64,000 nt of DNA from positions 116,901-180,900 of the forward strand of contig NZ_JACVPB010000005.1 in NCBI RefSeq assembly GCF_018882085.1, in the 5' to 3' direction. Below the pieces are notes generated by a model that did not search any database, was not told the origin of the DNA, and saw only the letters and a program-made list of their open reading frames with translations. The stretch is from Polynucleobacter sp. AP-Reno-20A-A9. Its GTDB lineage: Bacteria > Pseudomonadota > Gammaproteobacteria > Burkholderiales > Burkholderiaceae. The position numbers and the translations under genes are program-made. This document shows positions 24,117 through 32,574 of the stretch, piece by piece; the first letter of the stretch is position 1; each line of letters starts with the position of its first letter.

Positions 24117-24946
24117 GCTGCAATTCTAATGGCTTGAGCGGAGTATTTTTGAAGACAAGGGTGTTGGCAATCTTTGGTAATTGCAAATACCTTTGTGAGG
24201 GCGTCAGCATAAACGCACTCAGGGGCGATTACTGAATAGGATTCGCTAAATTGAATTTGCTCTTTAGTTAAAGGATTAACAATATGCCCCATATTAGTCT
24301 TCGATTTATCACAGTAATACAGGGCACTACTTGCAATAGAGCCATTTTCAAGTGAGCCAATGGCAATGAGCTCTTTCAGATTTGATGGGTTGCGCACACT
24401 TATTACTTGCAAACTTGTGCCAAATACTCGCAAATCACCACCGGCATTCACGCATCCAGATTGAACTCCAAATTTTTGGAGAGCTTCTACTGCCTTATCA
24501 ACTGCAAATCCTTTGGCCACTCCCCCGAGGTCTAGTTGCAGTGGTTTAGTGGAGCGGACCATATTTGGTTCGATCAAAATCAGGTCTGCCAACCCACCTA
24601 ATTTAGCCTCTGAGAAATTTTGGTGTCTAGGTAGTAAGCCAGATTGCACCAGTTGCTCGCCGACACCGCAATCAAAGATTCCCTCCGAGGCTTCAAATAG
24701 CTCCTTAGCAATTTTTAAAACCTGAAATGTCCAATCGTTAACCTGCATGGTTTCGAGATGAGAGCGAGCATTTATTTTGGAGAGTTCGCTATTTGGGTTA
24801 TGAAAGCTCATTAAGTCATGCACTAATTCGATGGCTAAAAAAGCATCACTGGTGGCCTTATTGAGATCAATGTGACAAGAGTCATTCCGATCATCATTGA
24901 TCGAGATTTCTACATAAGTTCCCAGCAAAGGCTTGCAACGAATCAT
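24113..24946 (-). CDS. apbE: FAD:protein FMN transferase
   Basis: The 277-residue enzyme moves FMN from FAD onto a Thr/Ser of periplasmic target proteins. ApbE features: CKPLLGTYVEISI at the start, LVHDLMSFHNPNSELSKINA, then the FAD/Mg site LQLDLGGVAKGFAVDKAVEAL and CVNAGGDLRVFG. I see no clear signal peptide or lipobox, so it may act in the cytoplasm or the true start may differ. Its start overlaps the stop of the FMN-binding protein gene by 4 bases, the enzyme-substrate pairing typical of flavinylation systems. Confidence 0.92.
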   Translation of the reverse strand: MIRCKPLLGTYVEISINDDRNDSCHIDLNKATSDAFLAIELVHDLMSFHNPNSELSKINARSHLETMQVNDWTFQVLKIAKELFEASEGIFDCGVGEQLVQSGLLPRHQNFSEAKLGGLADLILIEPNMVRSTKPLQLDLGGVAKGFAVDKAVEALQKFGVQSGCVNAGGDLRVFGTSLQVISVRNPSNLKELIAIGSLENGSIASSALYYCDKSKTNMGHIVNPLTKEQIQFSESYSVIAPECVYADALTKVFAITKDCQHPCLQKYSAQAIRIAA

Positions 24947-25488
24947 TTTGGTACGGCATTCTTTAAGGCAAGGTCATAGAAGACCATGATACGTTTAACC
25001 CCATCGGTAAGGTGCTTGCTTGATAGCGTAGCGCCAGAGATGTTTTCGATATCCTTATTTAACTTGATGGGATCAGCAGCTGTTTTGCCGTAGAACTGCT
25101 TTCGCCAACTAAGATCAGCTACCTCATATCCATAGGATTCTCGATATTCCATAATTTCGATGCCTTGGACAGCCCCATTAGGTGATATGCCGATAGCATA
25201 GGTGATCATTTCATGTTTTCCAACTACTTCATCCACAATAAGCCAGCTCCCATCGGCGGCTTTATAAATTCGGTTGCCCTGTAGCGGCTCACTCACACTA
25301 GAGGCTGATTTCATTTTGCCTTGAAGATCATCGGTGATGACCATTGGCATCACTGTAAATTTCTTGCCAGGAAAAATGAGTTGCTGCGCTTGTTCGGTGG
25401 AGACATATATTTTTGAATATGCAACCACTGGTGCACTGGCTAGCGCAATACCAGTTAGGACTAAAAGAGGGTTTGGTTTCCAATTCAT
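24943..25488 (-). CDS. Exported FMN-binding-domain protein, predicted flavinylated
   Basis: The 181-residue protein has a signal peptide (cleavage near VVAYSK, residue 24) and one FMN-binding (NqrC/RnfG-like) domain. The flavinylation motif SGATLSS is at 151-157; by analogy with NqrC the FMN would attach to Thr154. GISPNGAVQGIEIMEYRESYGYEV is the usual strand before it. So it is probably a one-flavin electron carrier on the periplasmic side. Encoded between a small protein and apbE in a Fur-box-preceded operon, which suggests a part in iron reduction. Confidence 0.87.
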   Translation of the reverse strand: MNWKPNPLLVLTGIALASAPVVAYSKIYVSTEQAQQLIFPGKKFTVMPMVITDDLQGKMKSASSVSEPLQGNRIYKAADGSWLIVDEVVGKHEMITYAIGISPNGAVQGIEIMEYRESYGYEVADLSWRKQFYGKTAADPIKLNKDIENISGATLSSKHLTDGVKRIMVFYDLALKNAVPK

Positions 25489-25495
25489 GATTGTT

Positions 25496-25690
25496 TTAGG
25501 CTAATCTAGGATTGCTGATTAATAGTTGATTTGCTTCGTTGCATAAAAACTGAAGCTCAGGAGTGCAGCCCTTTAATTCCGCCAACGCATCAAACATCAT
25601 CAGCGCTCTTTCTTTAGCAGTTTCGCAATGCGTAGTTTGAAATCTGACCATATAGGTTAAGGCTGCAATTAGAAGATTTTGCGATTCCAT
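25496..25690 (-). CDS. Small hypothetical protein (64 aa)
   Basis: This 64-residue frame lies between the outer-membrane protein and FMN-binding protein genes, with gaps of 27 and 7 bases, so it is probably part of the operon. The sequence is helical, with two Cys (HCETAK, GCTPEL) and a third in FLCNEAN. It has no signal peptide. No family recognised. It could be a small cytoplasmic accessory or metallochaperone-like protein, but only the position argues for that. Confidence 0.55.
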   Translation of the reverse strand: MESQNLLIAALTYMVRFQTTHCETAKERALMMFDALAELKGCTPELQFLCNEANQLLISNPRLA

Positions 25691-25717
25691 TTGATGTCCT
25701 TTGATGTATTGGAGAAT

Positions 25718-26647
25718 TTATAGCTTAGTTAACGGGAAGCCAAACTTGAACATAAATTCATTAACCCCATGGGAGTCCCAAACACGGGCATTGGAGCACT
25801 CAGCTGTCCCGTCGCCCATACATGTTCCACCTTTAAGTTGGTAACGCCATGCAGCAGTGAACCACCAGTCCTTACTTGCATAATGTAAGTTTGGGCCAAC
25901 AAAGGTAGCCTTTTGAGTCTGATTCTGGAGGTTATAGGCTGAGTAGTCATTATGAAAGCGTGCCTCAACCCCACCAAACCATTTGGGGGCAAATCGATAG
26001 CTAGCCCCAACCAAGAAATCGAGCATTGATTCTGGAACATTGCCATTACCCACAAATTTCAATTGCTCGTTCGCTACAACTACGTTGCCAGCCAAGATCA
26101 GCTTATCGTCAATAAAATTTGATTGAAGTAGCAATCTAGCCTCAAGCTCATTTTTATTCACGCCAATAGTCGGCTCAAAATAAAGACCAACTCCAACAGG
26201 TGAGGTCACTGGATTGGTTATTCGGTAAATGGCTTCCAGCGACCCACCTTCAACACCGCTTCTCCTGTAAGGTGTTGCTGGATTATGGCTAGCCGGTACA
26301 GGCTGCCCCCCAGTGCAAGTAGGGCTATCGCCGCAAGCTTCTGGGTTAGTGTAGTTTTGGTTTGCATTGACGTAGTAGGCATTGAGATAGCCCGCCACCT
26401 GAAAATCATTGGTGACTCCATATTCCAACTCGGACCTAGAGACCCAAGCGTTGTAGGATCCTGCGGCCTGTTGTTTTGTTAATTGGAGTCGCTGTTCAAA
26501 TTCTAGTTCCCCTTTGGGCTGTAGGTCTAATGTGTAGATCCAACCAAATGCGCCTTCGCCAGCTTGAGCCAGTGAAATATGAAGCGTTATGGCCAATAGG
26601 ACGGAGAAGACAATCAGCTTGCCAATGCTTGGTTTTGAAGGGTTCAT
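25718..26647 (-). CDS. Predicted outer-membrane beta-barrel protein (DUF6662-like)
   Basis: The 309-residue protein has a signal peptide ending near AQAGEG (residue 29) and alternating aromatic/polar strands throughout (LEFEQRLQL, WVSRSELEYGVTNDFQVAGYLNAYYV, WWFTAAWRYQL, MFKFGFPL at the C terminus), as in barrels of transporter-like outer-membrane proteins. Two Cys pairs lie in loops (CGDSPTC, CMGDGTAEC). The start AGEGAFGWIYTLDLQPKGELEFEQ resembles the DUF6662 group as I remember it; that name is tentative. It is the first gene after the Fur-like sites and heads the flavinylation operon, so it may admit iron complexes or electron carriers. Confidence 0.7.
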   Translation of the reverse strand: MNPSKPSIGKLIVFSVLLAITLHISLAQAGEGAFGWIYTLDLQPKGELEFEQRLQLTKQQAAGSYNAWVSRSELEYGVTNDFQVAGYLNAYYVNANQNYTNPEACGDSPTCTGGQPVPASHNPATPYRRSGVEGGSLEAIYRITNPVTSPVGVGLYFEPTIGVNKNELEARLLLQSNFIDDKLILAGNVVVANEQLKFVGNGNVPESMLDFLVGASYRFAPKWFGGVEARFHNDYSAYNLQNQTQKATFVGPNLHYASKDWWFTAAWRYQLKGGTCMGDGTAECSNARVWDSHGVNEFMFKFGFPLTKL

Positions 26648-26666
26648 GAAAAAAAGTAATTATTAA

Positions 26667-26711
26667 TGAGAATCGTTATCATCAATATATCATAAATGAG
26701 AATAATTCCTA
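26667..26711. promoter_or_regulatory. Two Fur-box-like sites in a divergent promoter
   Basis: On the minus strand 26667-26681 reads TGATAACGATTCTCA, 13 of 15 against the 7-1-7 Fur consensus TGATAATnATTATCA; 26697-26711 (TGAGAATAATTCCTA) is a weaker second site. They lie 20 bases upstream of the outer-membrane protein start and about 100 bases upstream of the bacterioferritin-like start. Iron repression of the leftward operon is the natural reading; an effect on the ferritin-like gene is possible. Confidence 0.72.
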
Positions 26712-26809
26712 TTTAAATAAATGGAGATTTTTTATATTTGTGAGGTAAAAAGGTAGTAAATTTGTAAAACAGGGTTTAAAAACCCGCAAAAACAAAGGAA
26801 AAAACGCGT

Positions 26810-27259
26810 ATGAGTAACGAAACAGCCATTAATGCTTTAAACAAAATCATGGAGCTGGAGCTAGCTGGGGTAGTGAAATATACCCATTACTCGTTGATGG
26901 TTTATGGCTATAACCGCATTCCGATTGTTTCTTGGTTAAAAGGAAATGCTGATGAAAGTCTTGCGCATGCGCACAAGGCAGGCGAGTTGGTCACTTTGTT
27001 GGGCGGACATCCTTCGCTAAAGATTGGTTCATTGCTCGAAACTGAGCAGCATGACATTGGCGATATTCTGCGTGAAAGTCTTGCGCATGAGAAGGTTGCT
27101 TTGACCGCTTATTACGACCTTCTTAAGGTTGCCGAGCAAATTCATTCGGTTCTGCTAGAGGAGTATGCGAGAGAAATGATCGTGCAGGAGGAAATGCATC
27201 TTGATGAAGTTAATAAGATGCTTCGTAAACCAGGCGATCTTGAGCCGTTCAAGCAGTAA
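26810..27259 (+). CDS. bfr: Bacterioferritin-like ferritin-superfamily protein
   Basis: The 149-residue four-helix protein stores or detoxifies iron. Probable di-iron ligands are Glu17, Glu49/His53, Glu94, Glu127 and His130 (EEMH). The first ExxH motif of true Bfr is altered to ESLAH, and the Met that binds heme between subunits (Met52 in E. coli) is Leu here, so heme binding is doubtful. A close paralogue lies at 59323. An AAAGGA ribosome site precedes the ATG. It diverges from the Fur-box-preceded flavinylation operon and ends at a terminator. Confidence 0.85.
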   Translation: MSNETAINALNKIMELELAGVVKYTHYSLMVYGYNRIPIVSWLKGNADESLAHAHKAGELVTLLGGHPSLKIGSLLETEQHDIGDILRESLAHEKVALTAYYDLLKVAEQIHSVLLEEYAREMIVQEEMHLDEVNKMLRKPGDLEPFKQ

Positions 27260-27284
27260 GTTGCAGTTAGTAGTCTTACAAAGT

Positions 27285-27312
27285 AAAAAGCCCCAAATTG
27301 ATGGGGCTTTTT
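27285..27312 (+). terminator. Intrinsic terminator after the bacterioferritin-like gene
   Basis: AAAAGCCCC / GGGGCTTTT with an 8-base loop followed by T residues. It ends the rightward ferritin-like transcript just before the sulfatase remnant. Confidence 0.92.
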
Positions 27313-27314
27313 AA

Positions 27315-28010
27315 CTGATAACCAATGCAGTATTACGGCTTGCCCAACAGCAGGCCAAAGAAATGATTATTCACCTAGCCTACCCAGGGGGCAAGGAGTG
27401 TCAGGCGATTACTTCACAAATTGACTTAGCAACAACCATATTTGCAATAACTGATAAGGATACCCAAGGTATTCAGATAGCTTCGGCAGGTCTCAAGGGT
27501 AAAGATTTAACTCCGTTATTTAAAGACCCTGAAAAAGCAAATGTCGATTCTGCAAGGCCAGCCTCTTTATTCAACTTCAATATGCTGATGTTCACTAGCT
27601 GGGCTTGGGCAGAAAAAACCTATTCTTGGTTAATGTCTGGAAAAGTAAGCAATCCAGAGGCTGAGAAAATTTTAAGAGCCTATGAACCTAACTTTCATAA
27701 TCGCGTTGGTATTCGTAGTGTCTTTGATGGACGTTATCGTTTCTCACGCTACTTCTCGCCATTGCAATTTAATACTCCATCTTCCTTCGAAGAGTTGATT
27801 GCCAAGAATGATCTGGAGCTATTCGATCTAAAAAATGATCCTGAGGAGATGAATAACTTAGCCATGGATCCTAAAAAGAATGCTCAACTCATCATGGCAA
27901 TGAATCAAGTCATGAATGAACGGATTGCTCAAGAGGTAGGGGTCGATGATGGTAGTTTCTTGCCAATACGAAACGGCAGGTGGTATTTCCCGAAAGATAA
28001 TCAACGATAG
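27315..28010 (+). pseudogene. C-terminal remnant of a sulfatase-family protein
   Basis: The open frame from 27315 has no good start; its first ATG at 27363 would begin in mid-domain (MIIHLAYPGGKECQAITSQIDLATTIF), which matches the stretch after the active site in arylsulfatases (…PGG…S.IDLA.T). The rest (FDGRYRFSRYF, LELFDLKNDPEEMNNLA) is the usual C-terminal part. The catalytic Cys/Ser-x-Pro-x-Arg region and metal ligands are missing, replaced upstream by the bfr terminator. So this is a 5'-truncated gene. It ends in a terminator, so a short product could still be made. Confidence 0.8.
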
Positions 28011-28039
28011 AGATTAACTAATTTCTAATCCATGTAAAT

Positions 28040-28062
28040 AAAGGGGCTCCAGGCCCCTTTAT
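28040..28062. terminator. Bidirectional terminator
   Basis: AAAGGGGC / GCCCCTTT with a five-base loop, flanked by A on the left and T on the right. It can end the sulfatase remnant transcript and, read leftward, the lipoprotein transcript. Confidence 0.85.
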
Positions 28063-28088
28063 TTGTTTCTTATTAACTGAATGCGCGG

Positions 28089-28637
28089 TCAATTAAATCC
28101 GTTCACTGCTTGCATGTAGCCCTGGATATATTGAGGCGGCACAAAGAGTTCAGTTTTTATTCCTGTTTTGGAGGATAGGGTGATGATGAAACCCTTCTTC
28201 ATGCGATCCTTTAAAAACGCTTCAGTCAATTGGATGGAGACTACCTCTCTGAAGATGCAACCTCTATCACCACAAGCACCAGCTTCTCTACCAACCACTT
28301 TAAATGTCGTGGCAGGAGTGTTTTCTAGTATTGCGGAATCGTAATAACGCCATTGTGAGAAATATGTCAGTTGCGCGTTGAGCTCATAAGTCTTGGCGCC
28401 TTGTTTAGGCTGCTCCGCTCTGAGGCTAAACATTTCATAGGTATTGGCTTCATCCATCGTATTGATAGGCGGGCCTTGATAGGTTTTTCCACCAGTTACT
28501 GAATTCGGCGTAATGATGGTCGAGTGATAGACATCATTAATTTCCCAACCGCTAATTTTTTTATCGTTGTGGTTGCAAGCAACAAGACCAGCACTAATTG
28601 CCAGCAATAAAACAACTCGATAGATGATGCGATACAT
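28089..28637 (-). CDS. Hypothetical lipoprotein
   Basis: The 182-residue protein has a lipoprotein signal with lipobox LVAC (Cys21) followed by NHND, so it is exported and lipid-anchored. The mature part has a Cys pair in GACGDRGCIF and beta-rich segments (YELNAQLTYFSQWRYYDSAIL, GFIITLSSKTGIKTELFVPPQYIQGY). No family recognised. It is monocistronic between the sulfatase remnant and the catabolic operon. Confidence 0.7.
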   Translation of the reverse strand: MYRIIYRVVLLLAISAGLVACNHNDKKISGWEINDVYHSTIITPNSVTGGKTYQGPPINTMDEANTYEMFSLRAEQPKQGAKTYELNAQLTYFSQWRYYDSAILENTPATTFKVVGREAGACGDRGCIFREVVSIQLTEAFLKDRMKKGFIITLSSKTGIKTELFVPPQYIQGYMQAVNGFN

Positions 28638-28700
28638 ATAAAGCTCCTAGATAATCACCAAATCATACTATCCCTTGGGTTAGGGCTCGAATTACGGGGA

Positions 28701-29528
28701 TTAGACGTATTTCCCAGTCAAACCACCGTCAACTACCAGCTCAGTGCCCGTAATATAGGCGGCAGCATCTGAGACCAGAAAGGCGCAAGCGTGTGCCACA
28801 TCCCAGGCTGTTCCAGAGCGCCCCATAGGTACCTGCTTATCACGTGCGGCACGAGCTTCATCGATGCCGTTTTCAGAGAACATCTTGGCTACCGTATGGG
28901 CAATTCGCGGAGTATCAATTAAGCCCGGCACTACCGTATTGGCGCGAATACCTTTATCCGCGTACTGCTGAGCAATCATCCGAATAAATTGGGTATTGGC
29001 AGCCTTGGTCACGCTGTAGGCGAGGTGAGGGTATCCAAGATATCGCATACCGGCCACAGAAGAAATGGCAATGATGTTGCCAGTACTGCGAGATACCATT
29101 TCAGGCAAGACTTCTTGAGCTGCTAGCAATAAGCTCCGCACATTGACCTTATGAATGCGATCAAAATCTTCAGCGCTTGTTTCCAATGGTCCGCCAACTT
29201 TGCCAATGCCAACGTTGTGATGCAGCACGTCAATAGGACCAAAGTGTTTACGAGCTTCACTAAAGAGTCTTTTTACATCCTCTTCTTCAGATACATCTCC
29301 AACAAAAGTCTGAGCTATTAAGCCTTCATCCAGAATGATCTTGGTGGTTTCTTCTGCTGAAGCCTGATCTCGATCTACTACACAGACTTTGGCTCCTAAG
29401 CGAGCATAAGTGACGCAAGAGGCTCTGCCGATGCTCCAGCCGGGACCGGCAGAGCCGCCGCCTGATACAAAGATCATGCGATCTGTAAGATCTGTAGGTA
29501 AGCCGGCAGGATGCGATCTGGAGCTCAT
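28701..29528 (-). CDS. Short-chain dehydrogenase/reductase
   Basis: The 275-residue SDR has the catalytic YSVTKAAN motif (Tyr-x3-Lys) with ISSVAG upstream and the C-terminal ITGTELVVDGG. The cofactor loop reads VSGGGSAGPGWSIGRA, longer than the usual TGxxxGxG, as seen in some SDR subgroups. It probably oxidises or reduces a hydroxyacyl or alcohol intermediate with NAD(P). It is the last gene of a five-gene leftward operon and starts directly after the second SDR gene ends. Confidence 0.85.
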   Translation of the reverse strand: MSSRSHPAGLPTDLTDRMIFVSGGGSAGPGWSIGRASCVTYARLGAKVCVVDRDQASAEETTKIILDEGLIAQTFVGDVSEEEDVKRLFSEARKHFGPIDVLHHNVGIGKVGGPLETSAEDFDRIHKVNVRSLLLAAQEVLPEMVSRSTGNIIAISSVAGMRYLGYPHLAYSVTKAANTQFIRMIAQQYADKGIRANTVVPGLIDTPRIAHTVAKMFSENGIDEARAARDKQVPMGRSGTAWDVAHACAFLVSDAAAYITGTELVVDGGLTGKYV

Positions 29529-30257
29529 TTATTGACTCAATCCAACCGTCATGCCACCACAAACATATACAACCTGACCAGTTGTATAGCCCGCGCGCTG
29601 ATCAAGTAGGGAAGCGGCGATATGGGCAACTTCCTCCGGTTGGCCAATACGACCTAGCGGTACTCTATCTAGGATGCGTTGCGTAGCAGGTGCGCCAGGA
29701 GGATTTGCACTCTGAAAAAGTTCTGTAGCAATCGGACCGGGCCCAATAGCATTCACCGTGATGCCATTACTAGCGAGCTCTAAAGCCAGTGTGCGAGTCA
29801 ATCCCAGTAGGCCCGCTTTAGAGGTAGCATATGAAATTCGCTCTTCTTTACCCAAAGCAGCGCGACTGGCAATGTTCACAATGCGACCAAAATGAGCAGC
29901 TTTCATGGCTGGGAGCACGGCTTGCACACAAATAATAGCTGCAGCGACATTGACGCTCATTACAGCCTGAAGATCCGCAATAGTAGTGTTTTCGATAGTG
30001 GCAGGGCGAACAATACCTGCGTTATTCACTAGGCGGTTAATCGAGTGCTTAGAGGTCACATCAGCCAGCACAGCACGCAAAGCCTTCTCATCGGAAATGT
30101 CTACTTGGACAAAGGTTTCATGTTCAGCAATTTTGACAGGAGACTCTTTATCAAAATTAATCACATGCATGCCATCGGCAATCAGACGTTCCAATATAGC
30201 CCGGCCAATGCCGCGGCTAGCGCCAGTAACTAATACGCATTCTTTAGAGTCCATCAT
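29529..30257 (-). CDS. FabG-like short-chain dehydrogenase/reductase
   Basis: The 242-residue SDR has a standard cofactor loop (LVTGASRGIGRAIL), NNAG at about 85, IASRAA and catalytic YATSKAGLL, and ends TTGQVVYVCGG. It resembles 3-oxoacyl-ACP reductases but sits in a catabolic operon, so a 3-hydroxyacyl-CoA-type substrate is more likely than fatty-acid synthesis. One-base overlap with the citryl-CoA-lyase-like gene indicates coupled translation. Confidence 0.88.
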   Translation of the reverse strand: MMDSKECVLVTGASRGIGRAILERLIADGMHVINFDKESPVKIAEHETFVQVDISDEKALRAVLADVTSKHSINRLVNNAGIVRPATIENTTIADLQAVMSVNVAAAIICVQAVLPAMKAAHFGRIVNIASRAALGKEERISYATSKAGLLGLTRTLALELASNGITVNAIGPGPIATELFQSANPPGAPATQRILDRVPLGRIGQPEEVAHIAASLLDQRAGYTTGQVVYVCGGMTVGLSQ

Positions 30258-31036
30258 TAGCCAATTTTATTGGCGCCATCCACAAACGGAATAGCATGCT
30301 CAATAGTGTCCCAAATAAAGCGGCCGGATGGACTTTGTTGCTCTTCCACAATATGAGCTACTAAACCAGCTGAGCGGGAAATGACGGCAAACCCACGCAT
30401 CACTGCGGTTGGAATACCAATCTCACCAAGGAGGGCGGCAACAGCACCAGTAGCATTGATGATAATAGGGCGGCCAGCTACCTCATCTACTGCTTTAGAT
30501 AAAGTCTCGAGCGCACGAATATGATCGCCTTTGAGATCCTTCTCGGCACGACCCATATCTAATAACTTATAGGCGCGAGGATCTACTGGCTTATGAAGGT
30601 GATGACCAAAACCTGGAACGGCGCCTTTAATGCTCTTGTATTGTTGCGCAATCGAAAGAGCTTCAGCGTATTGGTCTTTGGATGCGATGATTCTATCTAG
30701 TAAAGCAGAGCAGTTCTCCATTGTGCCAATAAAGGAGCTGCCAACAGCGAGCAAGCCAGCTGATACTGCGCCTTGAAGGTTCTCTGGGGCGCTCATATAG
30801 ATCAAGCGTGTGGCGATCGCACTCGGTGTTAAGCCATGCTCCATCAACACAATCAGCACTACATCTGTAATACGAATATCAACACCACGAGGCTCTCTAC
30901 CCAGAATCTGCATCAACATGACTTCGGTAAATGTTTTCTTGCCCATCAAATCTTCTACTAAATCTGCATCACGGTAGTGCAGGCTAGTCAGGGTATGCGT
31001 ACACAAGCTAGTAACAGGAGTTTTTTTGGTAGTCAT
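30257..31036 (-). CDS. Citryl-CoA lyase-like protein (citrate synthase fold)
   Basis: The 259-residue protein is the short form of the citrate synthase fold. It has the His pair in PGFGHHLHKPVDPRAYKLL, and EHGLTPSAIATRLIYMSAPENLQGAVSAGLLAVGS matches the citryl-CoA lyase group (normal citrate synthase is about 430 residues). Such enzymes cleave a 3-hydroxy-dicarboxyl-CoA to acetyl-CoA or similar plus an oxo acid. With an acyl-CoA synthetase and two SDRs in the same operon it probably splits an activated hydroxy acid; the exact substrate is not readable from sequence. Confidence 0.82.
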   Translation of the reverse strand: MTTKKTPVTSLCTHTLTSLHYRDADLVEDLMGKKTFTEVMLMQILGREPRGVDIRITDVVLIVLMEHGLTPSAIATRLIYMSAPENLQGAVSAGLLAVGSSFIGTMENCSALLDRIIASKDQYAEALSIAQQYKSIKGAVPGFGHHLHKPVDPRAYKLLDMGRAEKDLKGDHIRALETLSKAVDEVAGRPIIINATGAVAALLGEIGIPTAVMRGFAVISRSAGLVAHIVEEQQSPSGRFIWDTIEHAIPFVDGANKIG

Positions 31037-31059
31037 AATCTAAAAGTATTTAATAACGT

Positions 31060-32568
31060 CTAATTAGGCGTTTGAAGTTTTTGAATCACCGCACTCTTGA
31101 GTAATTTACCCACATTAGAGCGAGGCAAGCTGTCATAGAAGTGAACGTGTTTTGGAGTTTGTACTGGCCCAAGGAGATTACGTACAAATGCAATGAGCTC
31201 TGCTTCATCCGCCTTTTGTCCTGGATGTAATTGCACGGCTGCTTGAACGGTTTCACCCCATTTATCATCGGGAAGTCCAAAGACGAGGCATTCGTGAACA
31301 GCAGGGTGCTGACTTAAAGCATTTTCAACGTCAACCGGATACACATTGAACCCACCAGTAATCACGATGTCCTTGAGGCGATCTTTGAGATATAAAAATC
31401 CTCGTTCATCAATCAAACCGCGGTCACCGGTATGTAGCCAACCATCAATAATGGTTTCAGCTGTTTTCTCAGGCATGCGCCAATAGCCATTCATAAGTAG
31501 ATCGCCACGAGCAACCACTTCACCAATTTCACCGGTAGGCAGTATTTCTCCTTCGGGAGACATGATGGCCACATCACTAAACCAGGTAGGCCTGCCAACA
31601 GCTGCCCAATTATTTGGGTCCTCAAAATCCTCTGGACGCATGACTGTCAAAATTTGTGGGGCTTCAGTTTGGCCATAGGTGGTGCCTAAAACAGGCCCAA
31701 AGAAATCCCGCACCTTGCGAACTTGTTCTGGAGGCATTGGGGCGCCGCCATAAATGAGTCTTCGTAACTTTGGAAAATCGTTTCTAGATGCATTGGGCAA
31801 TGCCATCAACATATAAACCAAGGTTGGAGGCATAAAGCAGACTGTGCCGCGACGTTCACGGAAAGCTGTTCTCACAACTTCAGCGCCTGCGCCATCCAAA
31901 ATCACATGGCATCCACCTTGTGCCAAGATAGGAACGATATAGGTAGATGTGCCATGAGTAATAGGTGCCGCAACAACATAGCGCTCATGCTCGTCAAATC
32001 CCCAGACCTGAATTTGATTGCTAATGTTTGCCATCCAAGCGCGGTAAGGTTGCATTACGCCTTTAGGGGCCCCCGTAGTGCCACCAGTAAATTTGATAGC
32101 CTGAATCGCATCTAAAGGTAACTCAAAAGAAGGTTGCGGCGCATCCTCGTGCAAATGAATTAACTCATCCATACTGCGCGCAGATGTACCGGAGTCAGCG
32201 CCTGTATAAATCCATGCACCCTGAGCGCCTTTAAGTAAAGCTTGATTGGTGGCATCCAAAATCACAATAGAAGGTTCAGTGATATTAATAATGCGTTGAA
32301 TCTCAGGATGGGTGCTTTTGGGATTGAGTGGAACCCATACTTTGCCACAAGCCAAAATAGCCAATAAGGCAGTAATGTGATCAGCGCTATTACCAGCGCA
32401 AATAGCTACCCGACTCTGAAGACTAGGATCTAAAGCGGTGAGCCCTGCTGATAATGCTTTGACACGCTTCGCTAAGGTGGCGTAATGAATCGGGCCACTC
32501 GGTGTGTCAATGGCAATGCGATCGGGCCAGCGTTGTACGGCCCTCCAAAAAAAATCAATCGGAAACAT
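31060..32568 (-). CDS. Acyl-CoA synthetase (AMP-forming)
   Basis: The 502-residue ANL-family ligase has the ATP loop FTGGTTGAPKGVMQPY (about 165), TYGQTEAP in motif II, DGWLHTGDRGLIDERGFLYLKDRLKDIVITGGFNVYP and the C-terminal catalytic Lys in SNVGKLLK. It activates a carboxylic acid to its CoA thioester. Its neighbours suggest the product is passed to the citryl-CoA-lyase-like enzyme. Chain length cannot be judged. Confidence 0.92.
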   Translation of the reverse strand: MFPIDFFWRAVQRWPDRIAIDTPSGPIHYATLAKRVKALSAGLTALDPSLQSRVAICAGNSADHITALLAILACGKVWVPLNPKSTHPEIQRIINITEPSIVILDATNQALLKGAQGAWIYTGADSGTSARSMDELIHLHEDAPQPSFELPLDAIQAIKFTGGTTGAPKGVMQPYRAWMANISNQIQVWGFDEHERYVVAAPITHGTSTYIVPILAQGGCHVILDGAGAEVVRTAFRERRGTVCFMPPTLVYMLMALPNASRNDFPKLRRLIYGGAPMPPEQVRKVRDFFGPVLGTTYGQTEAPQILTVMRPEDFEDPNNWAAVGRPTWFSDVAIMSPEGEILPTGEIGEVVARGDLLMNGYWRMPEKTAETIIDGWLHTGDRGLIDERGFLYLKDRLKDIVITGGFNVYPVDVENALSQHPAVHECLVFGLPDDKWGETVQAAVQLHPGQKADEAELIAFVRNLLGPVQTPKHVHFYDSLPRSNVGKLLKSAVIQKLQTPN

Positions 32569-32574
32569 AATGAA

